Shown in pieces: positions 33,618-45,372 of a stretch of 64,000 nucleotides of DNA. Both the position numbers and the translations under genes were made by a program. The notes under the pieces are model-generated. The model was not told where the DNA came from. It was given only the letters and a program-made list of their open reading frames with translations, and did not search any database. Source of the DNA: Chaetoderma sp. LZ-2023a (Eukaryota > Mollusca > Caudofoveata > Chaetodermatida > Chaetodermatidae). The stretch lies in contig CM067370.1 of NCBI GenBank assembly GCA_034401795.1, forward strand, positions 62,164,369 through 62,228,368. The letters are read 5' to 3'. Numbering within the stretch: position 1 is the first letter of the stretch; each line of letters begins with the position of its first letter.

Positions 33618-35278
33618 TACACCTGTGCAAAAGTTAAGCACCACCCTATTTTTACGCACATGCGAGGGTATATTCATGTGCTATGAAGAAAGCAATAGCA
33701 TAAACATTTATGTACCCATCCATCTTAGTGCAAGAGGTAATAATGCAACTAGAGGAATGCTGATTATGATGGTGGGGAAACACTGTATGTTTTTGTTTGA
33801 ACTTGAAAACGAGGCCTGAATATGGTTACGTTGACACAACTGACAACTATTGCCCTACAGTTGACACACGTGGCTAGATTGTCATTAATGGTGTCTGAAA
33901 ACGAAGTTTAACATCTGTGCACGAGTTTGAGACTGTCATTATTAATACCGGGTATATCCACCTTGTGCCTGGATGACGGCCTGGACACGACGTCTCATGC
34001 TGGTCACCAACCGACTGATACGCCATTGTGGTATTCGTTGCCATTCAAGATGGAGTGCGTCTGTTAATTCCTGTAGGTTCTGCACAGGAGGATCCCTCCT
34101 TCTCACCATGTTTCCCAGAAAGTCCCAGATATGCTCAATAGGGTTCATGTCAGGGCTCCTTGCTGACCATGGTAGGGTTTCGATGGCATTCTGGCGGAGG
34201 TATTCATGCACAGCTCTAGCACGATGTGGTCGGGCGTTGTCATCCATGAATATAGGGTGGGTTCCAGGTGCATGATTTACAAAATGAGGGACCACAACTC
34301 TATCCAGTATGGAATCTTGATATCTTTGTCCATTTAGTGTTCCAGGTACAGTCAACAGATCCAGCTTACAATCAAATGAGATGCACCCCCATATCATAAC
34401 GGAACCTCCACCAAATGGAACTTCTTCCATGATGTTACGTTGGTCGTACGCCGTGCGTCTGGACCTCCATACACGAGTTCGACCATCTGTGGCATGAAGC
34501 AGGAACCGACTTTCATCGGACCAGTGTACCCGTCTCCAGGATCTCATGTTCCAGTGTCTTCTTTCGTTGCACCACCTCAGACGCTCCTCTTTGTGGTGTG
34601 CAGTGAGGAGAGGACGTCTGACAGGTCTCCTAGCTTTCATGCCAGCAGCATACAGTCTCCTTTTGACGGTAGACATTGACACTCTATTGCGCGTTTCCCA
34701 TTGCTGGCTGAGCACTCTGCTGTTGGTGAATGGAGATCTCCTAACAAGGCGTACTAGGGCTCGATCATCACGGGCAGTAGTCTTCTTCGGTCTTCCAGAT
34801 CTAGGCCTGTCCTTCACCTCGTTAGTTTGCCCATGTTTTGCAATCAAACGACTGATTACAGTATGGTTAATGTTCAGCTGTCTGCCAATCTCTCTGCATG
34901 ACATACCAGTGGTATGCATGCCTATGATTTGCCATTTCACACGATCACTTAACCTTCGTCTTGCCATAGCGGTTCACAATCAAGAGCTAATTCTCTCTGT
35001 ACAAATAAACCACGGTCATGAACACAAAATTCCTAATCTTGTCGCCTAAATCTGTATGTAATGTTCTACACCTCAAACTGGACATTTACATAACTGAACA
35101 CGTGTGCTGTTTCCCGCCACGCACGGACATCAAGCGGCGTGAAGTCATGCATGCATGTGCATTTCGTACTTGGAATTATGTCAGCTAACGCGGGGACAAA
35201 AAGTATGGCAGCCTAGTTGTACCATCATGTTTCTACGTTCTATTGTTTTTGCTGGTGCTTAACTTTTGCACAGGTGTA
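33618..35278 (-). mobile_element. Tc1/mariner element, complete
   Basis: The ends are perfect 26-bp inverted repeats beginning TACACCTGTGCAAAAG, at 33618-33643 and 35253-35278. TA at 33616-33617 and 35279-35280 is the target duplication. 1661 bp with one gene. It sits in RPAIN intron 2 in the same orientation as RPAIN. Intact ends and an open transposase suggest a recent insertion. Confidence 0.93.
33942..34967 (-). CDS. Tc1-type DD34E transposase
   Basis: The enzyme cuts and rejoins the element ends by a cut-and-paste reaction in the nucleus. 341 residues, normal length. N-terminal paired-like DNA-binding part, residues 1-115, with helix-turn-helix sequences (GMSCREIGRQLNINHTVISR) and the GRPR-like hinge RPRSGRPKK near 54-62. 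Catalytic residues are D151 (HWSDESRF), D243 (FMDDNARPH) and E278 (PDMNPIEHIW), with 34 residues between the last two: DD34E. The start is the ATG giving MARRRLSDR, the usual N terminus. No stop or frame break seen. The + strand frames over it are shadows. Confidence 0.95.
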   Translation of the reverse strand: MARRRLSDRVKWQIIGMHTTGMSCREIGRQLNINHTVISRLIAKHGQTNEVKDRPRSGRPKKTTARDDRALVRLVRRSPFTNSRVLSQQWETRNRVSMSTVKRRLYAAGMKARRPVRRPLLTAHHKEERLRWCNERRHWNMRSWRRVHWSDESRFLLHATDGRTRVWRSRRTAYDQRNIMEEVPFGGGSVMIWGCISFDCKLDLLTVPGTLNGQRYQDSILDRVVVPHFVNHAPGTHPIFMDDNARPHRARAVHEYLRQNAIETLPWSARSPDMNPIEHIWDFLGNMVRRRDPPVQNLQELTDALHLEWQRIPQWRISRLVTSMRRRVQAVIQAQGGYTRY

Positions 35279-35446
35279 TATTTAGCGAAGTACAGGTAGA
35301 ACTTGAAATGCCTGGAAACATTTGAACTTGGAATGTCTTGAATCATGTATATAAGTTCATAACTTAATTTTTATCAAGTTGACTAGCAACCAATGACAAT
35401 GTGAATGTTTAACAAGTAACACCTCTAATTACTCTGGCATCAATAC

Positions 35447-35620
35447 TTTATCTTTTAACGAGCCAGTAGCAAACAGAGATTAACATACTGGTGTACATTT
35501 TGGAAAACAATTTTTGTGGAAGGTGTTGCTGGCGAAGACAGTAACATATTCCACCAAAATTGTTTCCAGGATGTACACCAGTCTGTTTGCTACTGACTCA
35601 GTTAATGATAGAATATATAC
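35447..35620. repeat. foldback element with CAGTAGCAAACAG arms
   Basis: Left arm CCAGTAGCAAACAGAGATT...TGGTGTACATTTTGG and right arm CAGGATGTACACCAGTCTG...TTTGCTACTG pair over about 75 bp. The centre AACAATTTTTGTGGAAGG relates it to the family at 8870. A TA run lies close by at 35673-35697. Confidence 0.65.
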
Positions 35621-35793
35621 ATGGATGTTCTGAACAGCAGTTGCTTTTCTTCAGCCTCATTATGCTAACCTAAATATATATATATATATATATATATGAG
35701 TGTATCGTTCTAGAATAAAACTTCTCAAATTCCATAAACCAAATTTGCTAAGTTTTATGCTACAACAATACATTCTGCTGAATATCTTGACCG

Positions 35794-36929
35794 TAGGCTT
35801 GCACGATATTGTCCTAGGAGGTATCGCGATATATCGTGGTGAGAAAATCACGATATTTTGATATATCGTATAGCCTATTTTATGGTATATGAATTCACGG
35901 GGTGAATTAGTCTAGGGTTGAGTGGGACTGCACGGTTTGGCTTATGTAGACATGGCGGCTTCGCTATGAGTTTTCATATCAGTTTTAACCGAAAATGACT
36001 TCTAATTGGTAAATTTCAACAAAAACTTTAAATCCAGTCGCCAAGATGCTTAAAGAATGATCAATAATAACACAAAAACAGGAAATTTCCCAGTGTAAAT
36101 TTTTTACGCCTTACACCGTGGCTTAATGTATACCCTGTCCATCATTGCGGGAGTTAAATTATTACATTGGACAACCTAAATATTACGTACTCTGTTATAA
36201 TCATCGTTTATTACAACAAAATTAATCCAAAAATTTGGCATTTCATGTCGTCTTTGTGAAGATGTACAAATCACGTGATATTAGGAATGCACTTTAGATC
36301 CATAGTTATCTAATGTTTAGATCTGATCCGCATTTACCGAGTACCCATTTACTAATAATAGTTTGAAACACCTCAGATAATTCACCTTTTTGGCTAAAGC
36401 ATGTATACCGTCTCCTTTAGCTATCAAATTTGTGAACGCACCACCTCTCCCCTAAAAAAACAGGAGAGCAAGCAATATCACATGATTTATATATTTTCGC
36501 GATGCCATTTATTGTCAAATTTAGGATTAATTTAAATCATGCTTATTAAGAAATATACAATATTTTTACCATCCCAGGTAATAATTTCACTCACGCGATG
36601 ATAAATTTTGAGGTATACAGTACGGAGGCAAGAAATCGTACAGGTAAATTGCGTACAATTTTCGTATTATTGTCCATCTTTTAAAACAATTTTAAAGAAT
36701 GGACTTCAGCTTTTTCTTGACCTATTGCTAATATAAGCCCACCCCTCTCGCAAAGATGCTGGTTTGGAAATAAATTGAACAGCTTGCCATAATATAAGGC
36801 TACGCTACAAATACATGACAAATAGGCAGAACATGGTGTGACAGTAAAATCTTCGCGATATTTTGATTTTTTCAAAATCATATCGTAAAAAAATCGTGAT
36901 TTTTGATATCGGATAATCGTGCAAGACTA
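35794..36929. mobile_element. TIR element 3, hAT type, 8-bp target duplication
   Basis: Ends TAGGCTTGCACGAT and ATCGTGCAAGACTA are inverted; CTTGACCG at 35786-35793 and 36930-36937 is a perfect 8-bp target duplication, the hAT signature. 1136 bp, no transposase. The first 130 bp are a separate AT-rich terminal block (GGTATCGCGATATATCG); then TGGGACTGCACGGTTTGGC, the left end of element 20408, appears inside it. The core has GCGGGAGTTAAATTATTAC and AATCATCGTTTATTACAACA plus an inverted GTAATAATTTCACTCACGCG. It is either an insertion of one element in another or an end exchange. Confidence 0.85.
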
Positions 36930-37089
36930 CTTGACCGTGTGTAATAAATTACCATGGCTTATGCAGTTATGGTATGGTGGAATAACAACATGAACAACAC
37001 AAAAAATAAATATTAGAGACTTTATTTTGAATGAAGATCCCAGTGCACGTAAACTCTAAATGTTACATGCACAGCGTGCAGGTAGAAAA

Positions 37090-37275
37090 AACTCTTATTT
37101 CTGCCGCTGGCCAAATTGACCAATCGGCTCCCTTTGAAAAAAGCTTGGATCTCTATGTCCTAAGAATGTTTCCTGCAAAATTTCGTTGAAGTTTGTCTAG
37201 TGGTTCTTGAGCAATTGTTTACATAGAAAGTTCACAACGGATGATCGCCATGGCATAAGCCCAGGTGAGCTAACA
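37090..37275 (+). repeat. right-end remnant of a CACCTGG array (J)
   Basis: GCCGCTGGCCAAATTGACC, CTTGGATCTCTATGTCCTAA and GCCATGGCATAAGCCCAGG then TGAGCTAAC match the last unit and end of arrays A and G. Truncated at left. Confidence 0.65.
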
Positions 37276-37283
37276 ATGGCTAA

Positions 37284-37475
37284 CCCTTTAACACCCATAT
37301 CAGCCAAAAACAGCTTCAAAAGTGGTCTTGAGAAATGTCCAACCGCAGACCATGAAGACTATTTTTTAAATTTACCACTGGTAAATCTTCAAAAATAGTC
37401 TTCTGTTGGTCTGCGAATGGAGATTTTTAATGAGAAAATTGAATTTTTTAAAACAAATTCGAGGGTGAAAGGTAA
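37284..37475. repeat. TTAA foldback MITE, copy 11
   Basis: CCCTTTAACACCCATATCAG left, CGAGGGTGAAAGGTAA right. AGTGGTCTTGAGAAATGTCC and TGGTCTGCGAATGGAG are the arms; the centre is deleted to ACCACTGGTAAAT. It directly follows array remnant J. Confidence 0.65.
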
Positions 37476-37499
37476 TGGTCTAATCTACCATAAAGTTTG

Positions 37500-37810
37500 T
37501 TTAGCAGTGACACCCACGCTGCTTTAAAAAAAAATAAAAAATAAAAAATAAATAAATAGCTAACATTCTAAATCATTTGTACACAGGATATAATCCATGT
37601 ATGTAAACGTTTGACTAATAACCGACTATTTCTACTTGTAATATGTTGTATATATTTGTACATAGTATGATTTGTGTGTAAGTGTACTTGTGGTGTTTTT
37701 CTCTGTCAGTTTGTCTGTGTGCGTGCGTGTGTATGCATGTGTGTGCATTCTTTCTGAGGGCCTCGGGAAGATCAGATTTTATTGATGTTGTTTACCCTCA
37801 TTAAATAAAG

Positions 37811-37854
<44 letters not shown>

Positions 37855-37855
37855 C
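37500..37855 (+). mobile_element. probable LINE 3' tail with (TTA)n
   Basis: A TG-rich stretch (GTGTGCGTGCGTGTGTATGC) leads to TACCCTCATTAAATAAAG and a TTA run at about 37811-37852. A 3' UTR followed by an AATAAA-like signal and a short simple repeat is typical of a 5'-truncated LINE of the CR1/L2/Jockey group. No coding part is left, so the family is uncertain. Confidence 0.45.
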
Positions 37856-38856
37856 ATGATTCATTTTCAGTTCCGGGGCATTTTTTGACAAAATTTGAAA
37901 TTTTGAATATGTTAGTTCTTCGGAAATATACCAACAATACCAAGCATAATTTCATCAAAAATGTGATTATTAAACAAGCTACAAGCACAATACTAACAAA
38001 AACTACATTGAAATAAGTGGAAAGCAAGCTACTTTAATGCTCGATTTCTCTTTGTTCACATTTTTCACTTTAAATTGAACTTTCAAACTGATTATTTATA
38101 AAATACTTACAGGATTACCAGCCAATATATTGGGCAACAACATACTGCAACTATAATGGTATATCACTTAAGCATCTGTCAGTAGTAGAAATAAAAAATG
38201 CTGTAGGCAGTAATTTAGATTACAACAACACTAATTCTATATTATACTACATACGCCTCCACTGTGTACTCATTTCAAAGAGTTAAAGGTTTTAAGCATT
38301 CTAAAAACGTATAGTTTTCATATACTTTCTCATCTTGGTGTGAAATTTTTCACATATATGAAGCTACTCCCTTAACCGGAAGCCAAGGTTACAGTATTAC
38401 AAGCTCTAGTTTAAATGATTACTAGGAAGATCAACAGTTATATGGTTTAGCTGATGGAATTTTGTGCTGTTATTACATCTCAGATAATGTACTATGAAAT
38501 GCATATATCATATCCTGAATATATGACACCAGTGTGCAACATGCTAAAAAGGATTCGTTAAAACCAGTTTGAAGCGGAACCGGTTATATCTATATTTCAC
38601 CATGTTATCTATAACACTCAGAAGAATTACACAAGTTTGCCATCACATATAATAAATATTCTTACATAATTTTAATCAGCTTCATTTCTTCTTTCATTTG
38701 ACATCTCACATGTCATGATACCTCGTAAACTGATGAAGTTATAGCAAAATAGAAGATGACCACTGATGTACATTTTCGAAAATAGACCACTTTGTGAATA
38801 GCGACCATATATAAATGTTTGAACATAACCATTATAACAGGCTCTCTATTTCTAAC
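37856..38856. other. no gene seen
   Basis: RPAIN intron 2, unique-looking AT-rich sequence next to exon 2. No repeat ends or coding segments were recognised. Confidence 0.45.
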
Positions 38857-39036
38857 CTGAAAATCTCCATCCTGGTCGGCTAAACGTGGTAATTTATCCT
38901 CTTCCTGTTGAAGACAGCTCCACTCGGCCTTCATTACGTCGCGTATGAAAGATTGCTGAGTGCTGTCTCCTGCTGGAAACTGACGAAACTTCTCCTGCAA
39001 CTTCTCTCGACTGGACTTTAATCGGTCTATGCAACG
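38857..39036 (-). CDS. RPAIN: RPAIN exon 2
   Basis: 60 codons, phase 0 at both ends; acceptor TTATTCTGCAG, donor CAG|GTTAGA. It encodes residues 32-91, beginning RCIDRLKSSREKLQEKFRQ and including DSTQQSFIRDVMKAEWSCLQ, against human RCLERMRNSRDRLLNRYRQ and NSFLVQEVMEEEWNALQ. Basic at the start, acidic at the end. This is the family's N-terminal RPA-interacting region. Confidence 0.94.
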
Positions 39037-39869
39037 CTGCAGAATAAAGATCACACCTCAGTGAGAATATTATACTGATAGGCTTATTACAGCTAATACA
39101 AGAGCCAAAAAGCTGCCAAATATGAAATATGTTGAATATTTTTGAAAATAATTTATCTGTTAATTTATTGTCTGTTGTTTTAGGCACACTGGTCATCAGA
39201 AGGACCTGTGCTAGTGCAGGGTCAGGTCATAGTGCCACTAGAGTGTATGTGTCCATACTTAAGTTCAATTTCATCATTAAAAAAATATCATGTTAAAACA
39301 ACCAGTATTGAGTAATACTCTACTATTGGTCATACTGTAAATCTGATAATCAGATTTGGATTCTACAGCATTCGGTTAGCCTAGATGCAAAGTGCTATGT
39401 TAAATATTAATGGTTTTATGACAACAGGTAACATGAAAAATATCATATCGCGAGTCTGAAATTCCGACAAATCGGCCGAGAACGACACTCAGCAAATAGG
39501 ATTTGATTTACTAGCAGTGAATTTTACCTGACGTACATAAGCTCTGCGAGGTCAAGGTAAGACTGAATAATTTGCAAATCAAAATTTCTGCTTTGTAACA
39601 AATAATCCTTTTATCAATTCGAGTTTGTACTACTACGTTTAATTATGCTTCCAAACATGACATGATACCAAAAAAAATCAAGAAACGTGATACGAAAACA
39701 ACCACGCTTTACAATGAACTCCCAATCCAAACATGCGATTATTTCCCTTAGATTTTGACAAACATAAAATGATCCAGCATGGAAAAAGACATACATGGAA
39801 GAAACAAATTGCGCTTGAACGCCCGCGAAATGAAACCGATTAAGTTCGCTTCTTATGTTGGCAAACAAA
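39037..39869. other. no gene seen
   Basis: RPAIN intron 1 next to exon 2. Two modest - strand open frames (about 39614-39868 and 38894-39196) were checked; the second is a different frame over exon 2. No repeat ends. Confidence 0.45.
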
Positions 39870-40741
39870 AAGGTTTTAGTTGTATAATAAACCTCTTAGT
39901 CTCTCAAATACGAGCAGGCGTAAAGTGATTAGTTGTTAATGAATTTTTGTCGGGATATTCACTAGTACTATTGATTTTATGAATGAAATTCCTGTAAATC
40001 GTAGTATTTTTTAACACGTGACTCTGTTGGTTGATGGAGTTAGAATCGCATCGTTTTGTTTTATGTGACTACTGAGTGTTGATTTAAGTACATAGATTTA
40101 AGTTAGATTCCCACGAATCATTGTGTTTATGTTGTTAATTTATCATAATCTCTTTATTATGGCATCTCGAAAAATATTCAGACAGACGGCTTTTCGCGAG
40201 AATTCTTGAGATGAGGTTTCCGGGAAATGGCTACCCTTTAGTTACGTGCTGAATGACATTCACCCACGTGTAGACACGATTGATGGTTTATTGTATTACT
40301 GAATACTGAGTACTCGAATACAAACACGTGACTTAGATCATACTGCAGGTGGTTAGGCGAACTCTGGCCGTATCACGCTACTCTACTAATGACCTAAACT
40401 CTCTATAATATCAGGGTTCCTATTTTCATGCGTTATATTTTACTATGCTTTCGAAAAGAGTGACTTAATAAAATCAACATTTTAGCAGTTAGGGTGTTAA
40501 TTTCACGACATGACATGAACCAGACTTTATTTATTTTATTTACTTTAACTACTATTTTGAGATGGGTAGCATCGAAGTGGACAGTCGTACGTAGTTACCG
40601 TTCTAATTTCGTGACAATTTACATGTACTGTAGCTAATGAAAACAAGATATTTTCATATTTCGAATTATTTTCGATCATTCTAGTCAGTTTAATTAGTGA
40701 TACTGTCACCGGTTTGCTTTTAGGCCAAACCGCCCAGCCCT
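39870..40741. mobile_element. TIR element remnant with shared core
   Basis: The right end AGGCCAAACCGCCCAGCCCT matches the reverse of TAGGGCTGCACGGTTTGGC (element 20408). ACTGAGTACTCGAATACAAA and the neighbouring text resemble the core in reverse. No left end was found, so the left border is approximate. Confidence 0.4.
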
Positions 40742-41217
40742 ACAGTGTAGTGTTACCGATTTTCGTGTCAAATTTTCTGATGGGATCCAACTTTATGAAT
40801 CCCAGGGCAGATTTTATGCATCTATACGCGCAGGACACAAATGAGGAACACTGTATACATGTACATTTGCATAACGCATCTCATCTGACTGGTCTCCGAA
40901 ATGGAGTCTGTGTAACAGTCTAATTAGGTCCGCAATCTTTCAGAATTTATCATCTGCTCATCATTTCCAAGACATGAAATGATTAGTTATGGAGTAGCAT
41001 ATTTAGCGAATGCTCTACAAATTTTCTGACTGTAGTTTAGTCATCCAATAACATAGTTTCCATCCCGCGAACTGCTTGAATTGGCTGCTGATAGCCACAT
41101 TAAATTTGGCAATATATCTGTCTACGCGTTATCCTAGAGGGGGGAGGGGGGGGGGGGGGGAGGGGTGTATGCGAATTGCTAATTCCCTAATGTCTAGGAA
41201 TCTAATATATGACAGAG
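40742..41217. other. no gene seen; G-run at 41137-41166
   Basis: RPAIN intron 1. A 69-codon frame at 40714-40923 crosses the element border above and is not supported. A G-rich run (GGGGGGAGGGGGGGGGG) ends 52 bp before the DIRS remnant and could form a quadruplex. Confidence 0.5.
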
Positions 41218-42012
41218 ATTGAAGGAAATTTCAATTTCCCTTTCTCCAAGATCTAACAATACTCACCATTCTATTACTTCTGATACAAGTTATCCTGGAT
41301 AGCTGGCCCTAGGACTAGAGACTTAGTAAGCTTTACCGACTCCTGGAACCGGGTACTCGGCTCCCAACTGCCGAGTACCTGTTTGCCATGAAGCTCATAT
41401 TGTTTGCATAGCCACCAAACAAGAGATACCCATGGGTTGCCTCCGTGGGGCTAGGAAGGCTGGGTCCGTAATAGAATGGTGAGTATTGTTAGATCTCGGT
41501 TAAAGGGAAATTGAAATTTCCTTCATTCTCCTTCGATCAATACTCACCATTCTATTACTCCTGATATACACCAGATTTAGACAGTAACCTGGTGGGAAGG
41601 GGCAAGCCATCAATTGCTACTTTTGCCCCTTGGAGAGAGAGCTAGACTTAAACTTGATTAATGGAGACCTAAAAGGACCATCACATTCGCATCACTGCCT
41701 CCACCCCACCCTTTTTTTCTCCTAAGAAAAGGGAGAGAACTCACGAGCATGCGTCTCGCCTGAAACACAAATATGCCAAGAGGGTTAACTGCTCTTTACA
41801 TATATTAGCCTGGGAATGAGCATGAATATATAAGATGAATGAACATGATCCAGACATAATACAAAAAACTCTCAATCTTGAATTACCTCATGATATTTGG
41901 ATTTCAGACGTGGAGTCCCCTGTTTAAGACTATATGCTCGGCCTCAACATGGCGCAGGGGTGTCACCCACTGGGTGTCAATCCAGACATTTGGAGGGGCT
42001 AACCAGAGCATT

Positions 42013-45000
42013 ATGCACAACGCTAATGAAATAACACTTGGAGATCGAATCAACCGAAATGGTGCTCGCCCTGTGAGGATCCACCAGGCAGGTGCAGCAC
42101 CGGGCTCCACGCCTCGAAGGAGCCCACCCTCAGCTACTGGAGGTCCCATCAACTCGTCTTGTGGAGCCAGGGGACGAGGATGGAGAGCTACTGGCCAACC
42201 GAAAGAGAAGACCAAACCCAAAGAGAACCCCCGTATCAACATCATGCACTGGAACATAGAAGGGGTTACCAACAAGAAATCAGAGCTCGAACAGTTCCTG
42301 TACGAAAACAACATTGATATCGGCTGCATCCAAGAGACACACCTGCAAGAAGGAAAACCATTTAAGATCAGAGGTTACAAGATTTTCCGGTGTGATCGAA
42401 GAGGAAGAAAGAAAGGCGGGGTGATCACCTTGGTCCGAAACAGCGTGAATGCCAGCCAGATCAAAACCTTTATGGAAGAGGCAGAATATATCAAGATCAC
42501 GGTAACAACCAGCAACTCTGTGATTGACATTGTCAATTATTACTGCCCTAATGACAAGAATCTCTCACTTGACACAATCCAGGTCCCGGACTGCCACTTC
42601 CTAATTGCGGGAGACTTTAATGGCCAGTCCCAGAGCTGGGGATACAGAACACTTGATAAACGAGAAGACATTGAAGCATGGCAAGATGAAAAGCACCTTT
42701 TACTTGTCAACGATCCCACAGATCAGCCTACCTTCTACTCGCGCCGATGGCACTCGACAACAACGCCGGACTTGGCATTTTGTACAGAAGACATTCACAG
42801 AAACCTCAGTAGAGTGGTTGGATCGCAGTTAGGAGGAAGCGACCACCGCCCAGTCCTCCTCTCTCTTTCTGGAAGTATTTCGACAAGTTCACCTCAACAT
42901 CCAAGGTGGAACTACAAAAAGGCAAATTGGAGTCTGTTCGGCATTCGTTCCAATGAGCTTACCCAAAATATAGCAGTAGAAGGGAGAAACATCAACAATG
43001 TGGTCAAGGAATTTAATTCAAGTATCCTCAAGGCTGCCAACGAAGCGATTCCTCGAGAGTTCAGGAAAAACTACCGCCCCTACTGGACAACAGAACTGCA
43101 AGCAGCACATGATAAACTAAACAAGGCCAGAGAAGATGCAGAGGGTAATCCCTGTCATGAAAACCACTTCACGCGACAACAAACTAAAGCCAGGTATCTA
43201 AAGACCAAGCTGGAGGCCAAAAGAAGTAGCTGGAGGGAAAAGACGGCTGGGTTTAATTTAGAGAGAGACACCACAAAGCTATGGAGACTGACTAAAGTAC
43301 TGAATGATGAGGGTGTCGGGGGAGAGAAGATTACTCTTGAAGAAGATGGACAAACACTGACAGGAAAGATGGCTGCAGATGCCTTTGCGAAGGTATATGC
43401 AAAAGAAAGCAACATTTCTATACCACGAATGCATCAAAAAGAGGTTAGAAAAGAGCAAAAGGAAAGAACGGACACCAACACTCACGATGCAATGAAAGCT
43501 GACATTAGTTTATCAGAACAGAAGAAGGCTGTCCGCCAATTGAAGAAGAAGAAATCTCCCGGGCCAGATGGCATTGCGAATGAAATGATCCAACACCTTG
43601 GTAATGCATCTCTCCGCAAGTTGCTAGACATCTTTAATCTCAGTTGGACCAATGGAGAGGTTCCTCAGTGCTGGAAAGAAGCCACAATGACTCCTATTCT
43701 GAAAAAAGGGAAGAACAAGACGAAAGTGCTGAGCTACCGTCCTATCAGTCTTACAAGCTGCATATGCAAGACCATGGAGCGCATCATCAACCAGCGGTTG
43801 CAGTGGTACCTGGAGTCGGAGAACATTATAGTTTCAGAGCAGGCCGGCTTCAGAAGATACAGGAGCACAGAAGATCAAACAACACATATTGCACAGGTCA
43901 TAGAGGACACTTTTCAAGCCAAGAAGGTGATTCTAGCTGGCTTTATTGATCTGCAGAAGGCTTTTGACAAGGTGTGGAAGGATGGCCTCCTCGTGAAGCT
44001 CCGGCACACAGGCATCGGTGGCAACATGTTCCGATGGACCAAGTCATACCTACACAATCGCAGAGCTAGGGTGCTGGTGGATGGACAATCTGGACAGAAT
44101 GTATTGCTGAGACAAGGGGTGCCACAAGGCGGAGTATTATCACCAACTCTGTTCATACTCTTCATTAATGACATTGTAGCAGAGCTGCCCAATGGGATCC
44201 AAGCAGCCCTCTATGCAGATGACCTCGTACACCGAGGAGTACACAACGACTGCCACGTACAGAATGCAGCTCGCCTTGGACAGAATTACAGCTTGAGCCA
44301 ATCGCTGGTGTATTACCATCAACAAAGAAAAATCATCAGCCACGCTATTCTTACTGTCCACCAAAACCAAGGTTGGCAATCTGACACTGGGCGGTACTCC
44401 ACTCAAGTACGAGGACCAGCAGACATACCTGGGAGTCACCTATGACAGAAGATTAACATGGAAGGAGCACATCCAGAACGCAGAGGCAAAGGCCAGAAGA
44501 AAGCTAAACATCATGAGGAAGCTGGCAGGAACAAAGTGAAAGCCAATGAAAGGATCCTCAAGACCATTTACCTAGGTGGTGTACGACCACACCGTGAGTA
44601 TGGATCCAGCTCATGGATGACAGCAGCTAAATCTCATCAACAGAACCTCGACACAGTACAAAACCAGGCACTGCGCATCATCACTGGTGGAATGAGATCA
44701 ACACCAATAGAAAAAATGGAGCAGACAGCAGGCATCCCCCCACCACTTAGCAAAGGAGGGGAATGCAAAGCACTAATCCAAGCTGCAACGTTCAAATCGT
44801 TCAACAACCACCCGATGAAGATCAGGCAAGCACAGCTGTCATCAGGAAGACTTAAGAGATCAATCTTTGTGAAAGAGACAAAAGCACTTCAAAGGAAACA
44901 CCAAGAAATGTTGCCAGCACAAATAGAAGACCCAAACCACACCCTTGATCCTCCACCCTGGGAAAACAAACTAGAGAGCATAGCTATTCGCACCACAGTA

Positions 45001-45372
45001 CCTCATCTCACAACCAAAGATGAACACAGTGATGTGAGCAAGAAGGCCCTGACCCTAGCCATGCCGGAAGAAATGTACCCTCAGGAGACATGGATAAGGA
45101 TCTACACAGATGGATCAGCCAAAGATGCAATTAGGAGCGGAGGTGCCGGACTGCACATACAGTATCCAAACGGACAACATGAGTCAGCTGCAATACCGAC
45201 AGGCAAATACCGCACAAACTACAGAGCTGAAGTCAAAGCACTGGGTCATGCAGCTAATACCATCAGCAGAACAGCAGACCCTATTGCACAGATTGTCTTT
45301 TTATCTGATGCCCGCTCCGTCCTTGAGGCTATCTCCAAAGGTAAGCTGCCACAACTTGAAGAAGCACTTTAA
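42013..45372 (+). pseudogene. LINE ORF2: endonuclease-RT-RNase H, frameshifted
   Basis: Numbered from the upstream in-frame ATG at 41878, which lies in the flanking DIRS: APE-type endonuclease at about 120-335 (MHWNIEG, IQETHLQ, AGDFNGQS, GGSDHRPVL) and reverse transcriptase at about 530-785 (SPGPDGI, SYRPISL, AGFIDLQKAFDKVW, LYADDL). The LINE's own start is probably downstream, for example 42013. After YADD the frame shifts near 44228: the original reading continues in another frame with YEDQQTYLGVTYDRRLTW. A second break lies near 44540. RNase H follows at about 45085-45450 (YTDGSA, YRAEV, LSDARS, then WIPSHCGVQGNEEAD), cut by a stop at 45370. A Cys/His motif, CPCGEAEHTTEHILQCC, lies beyond the hAT insertion at about 46785. 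It cannot make a working enzyme. Confidence 0.88.

Noticed and set aside
33508-33819. 103-codon + strand frame as a gene
   Set aside because: It runs across the left end of the Tc1 element, mixing intron and transposon sequence, and shows no known motif.
34546-35049. 167-codon + strand frame
   Set aside because: It is antisense to the Tc1 transposase and only exists as its shadow.
39528-39544. 16-base RPAIN microexon (AYVRQ) before exon 2
   Set aside because: It had a fair acceptor and donor, but exon 1 at 61678-61770 already ends in PPWKETYRQ in phase 0 and joins exon 2 directly.
43155-44439. several - strand frames across the LINE
   Set aside because: They are antisense shadows of the LINE ORF2.
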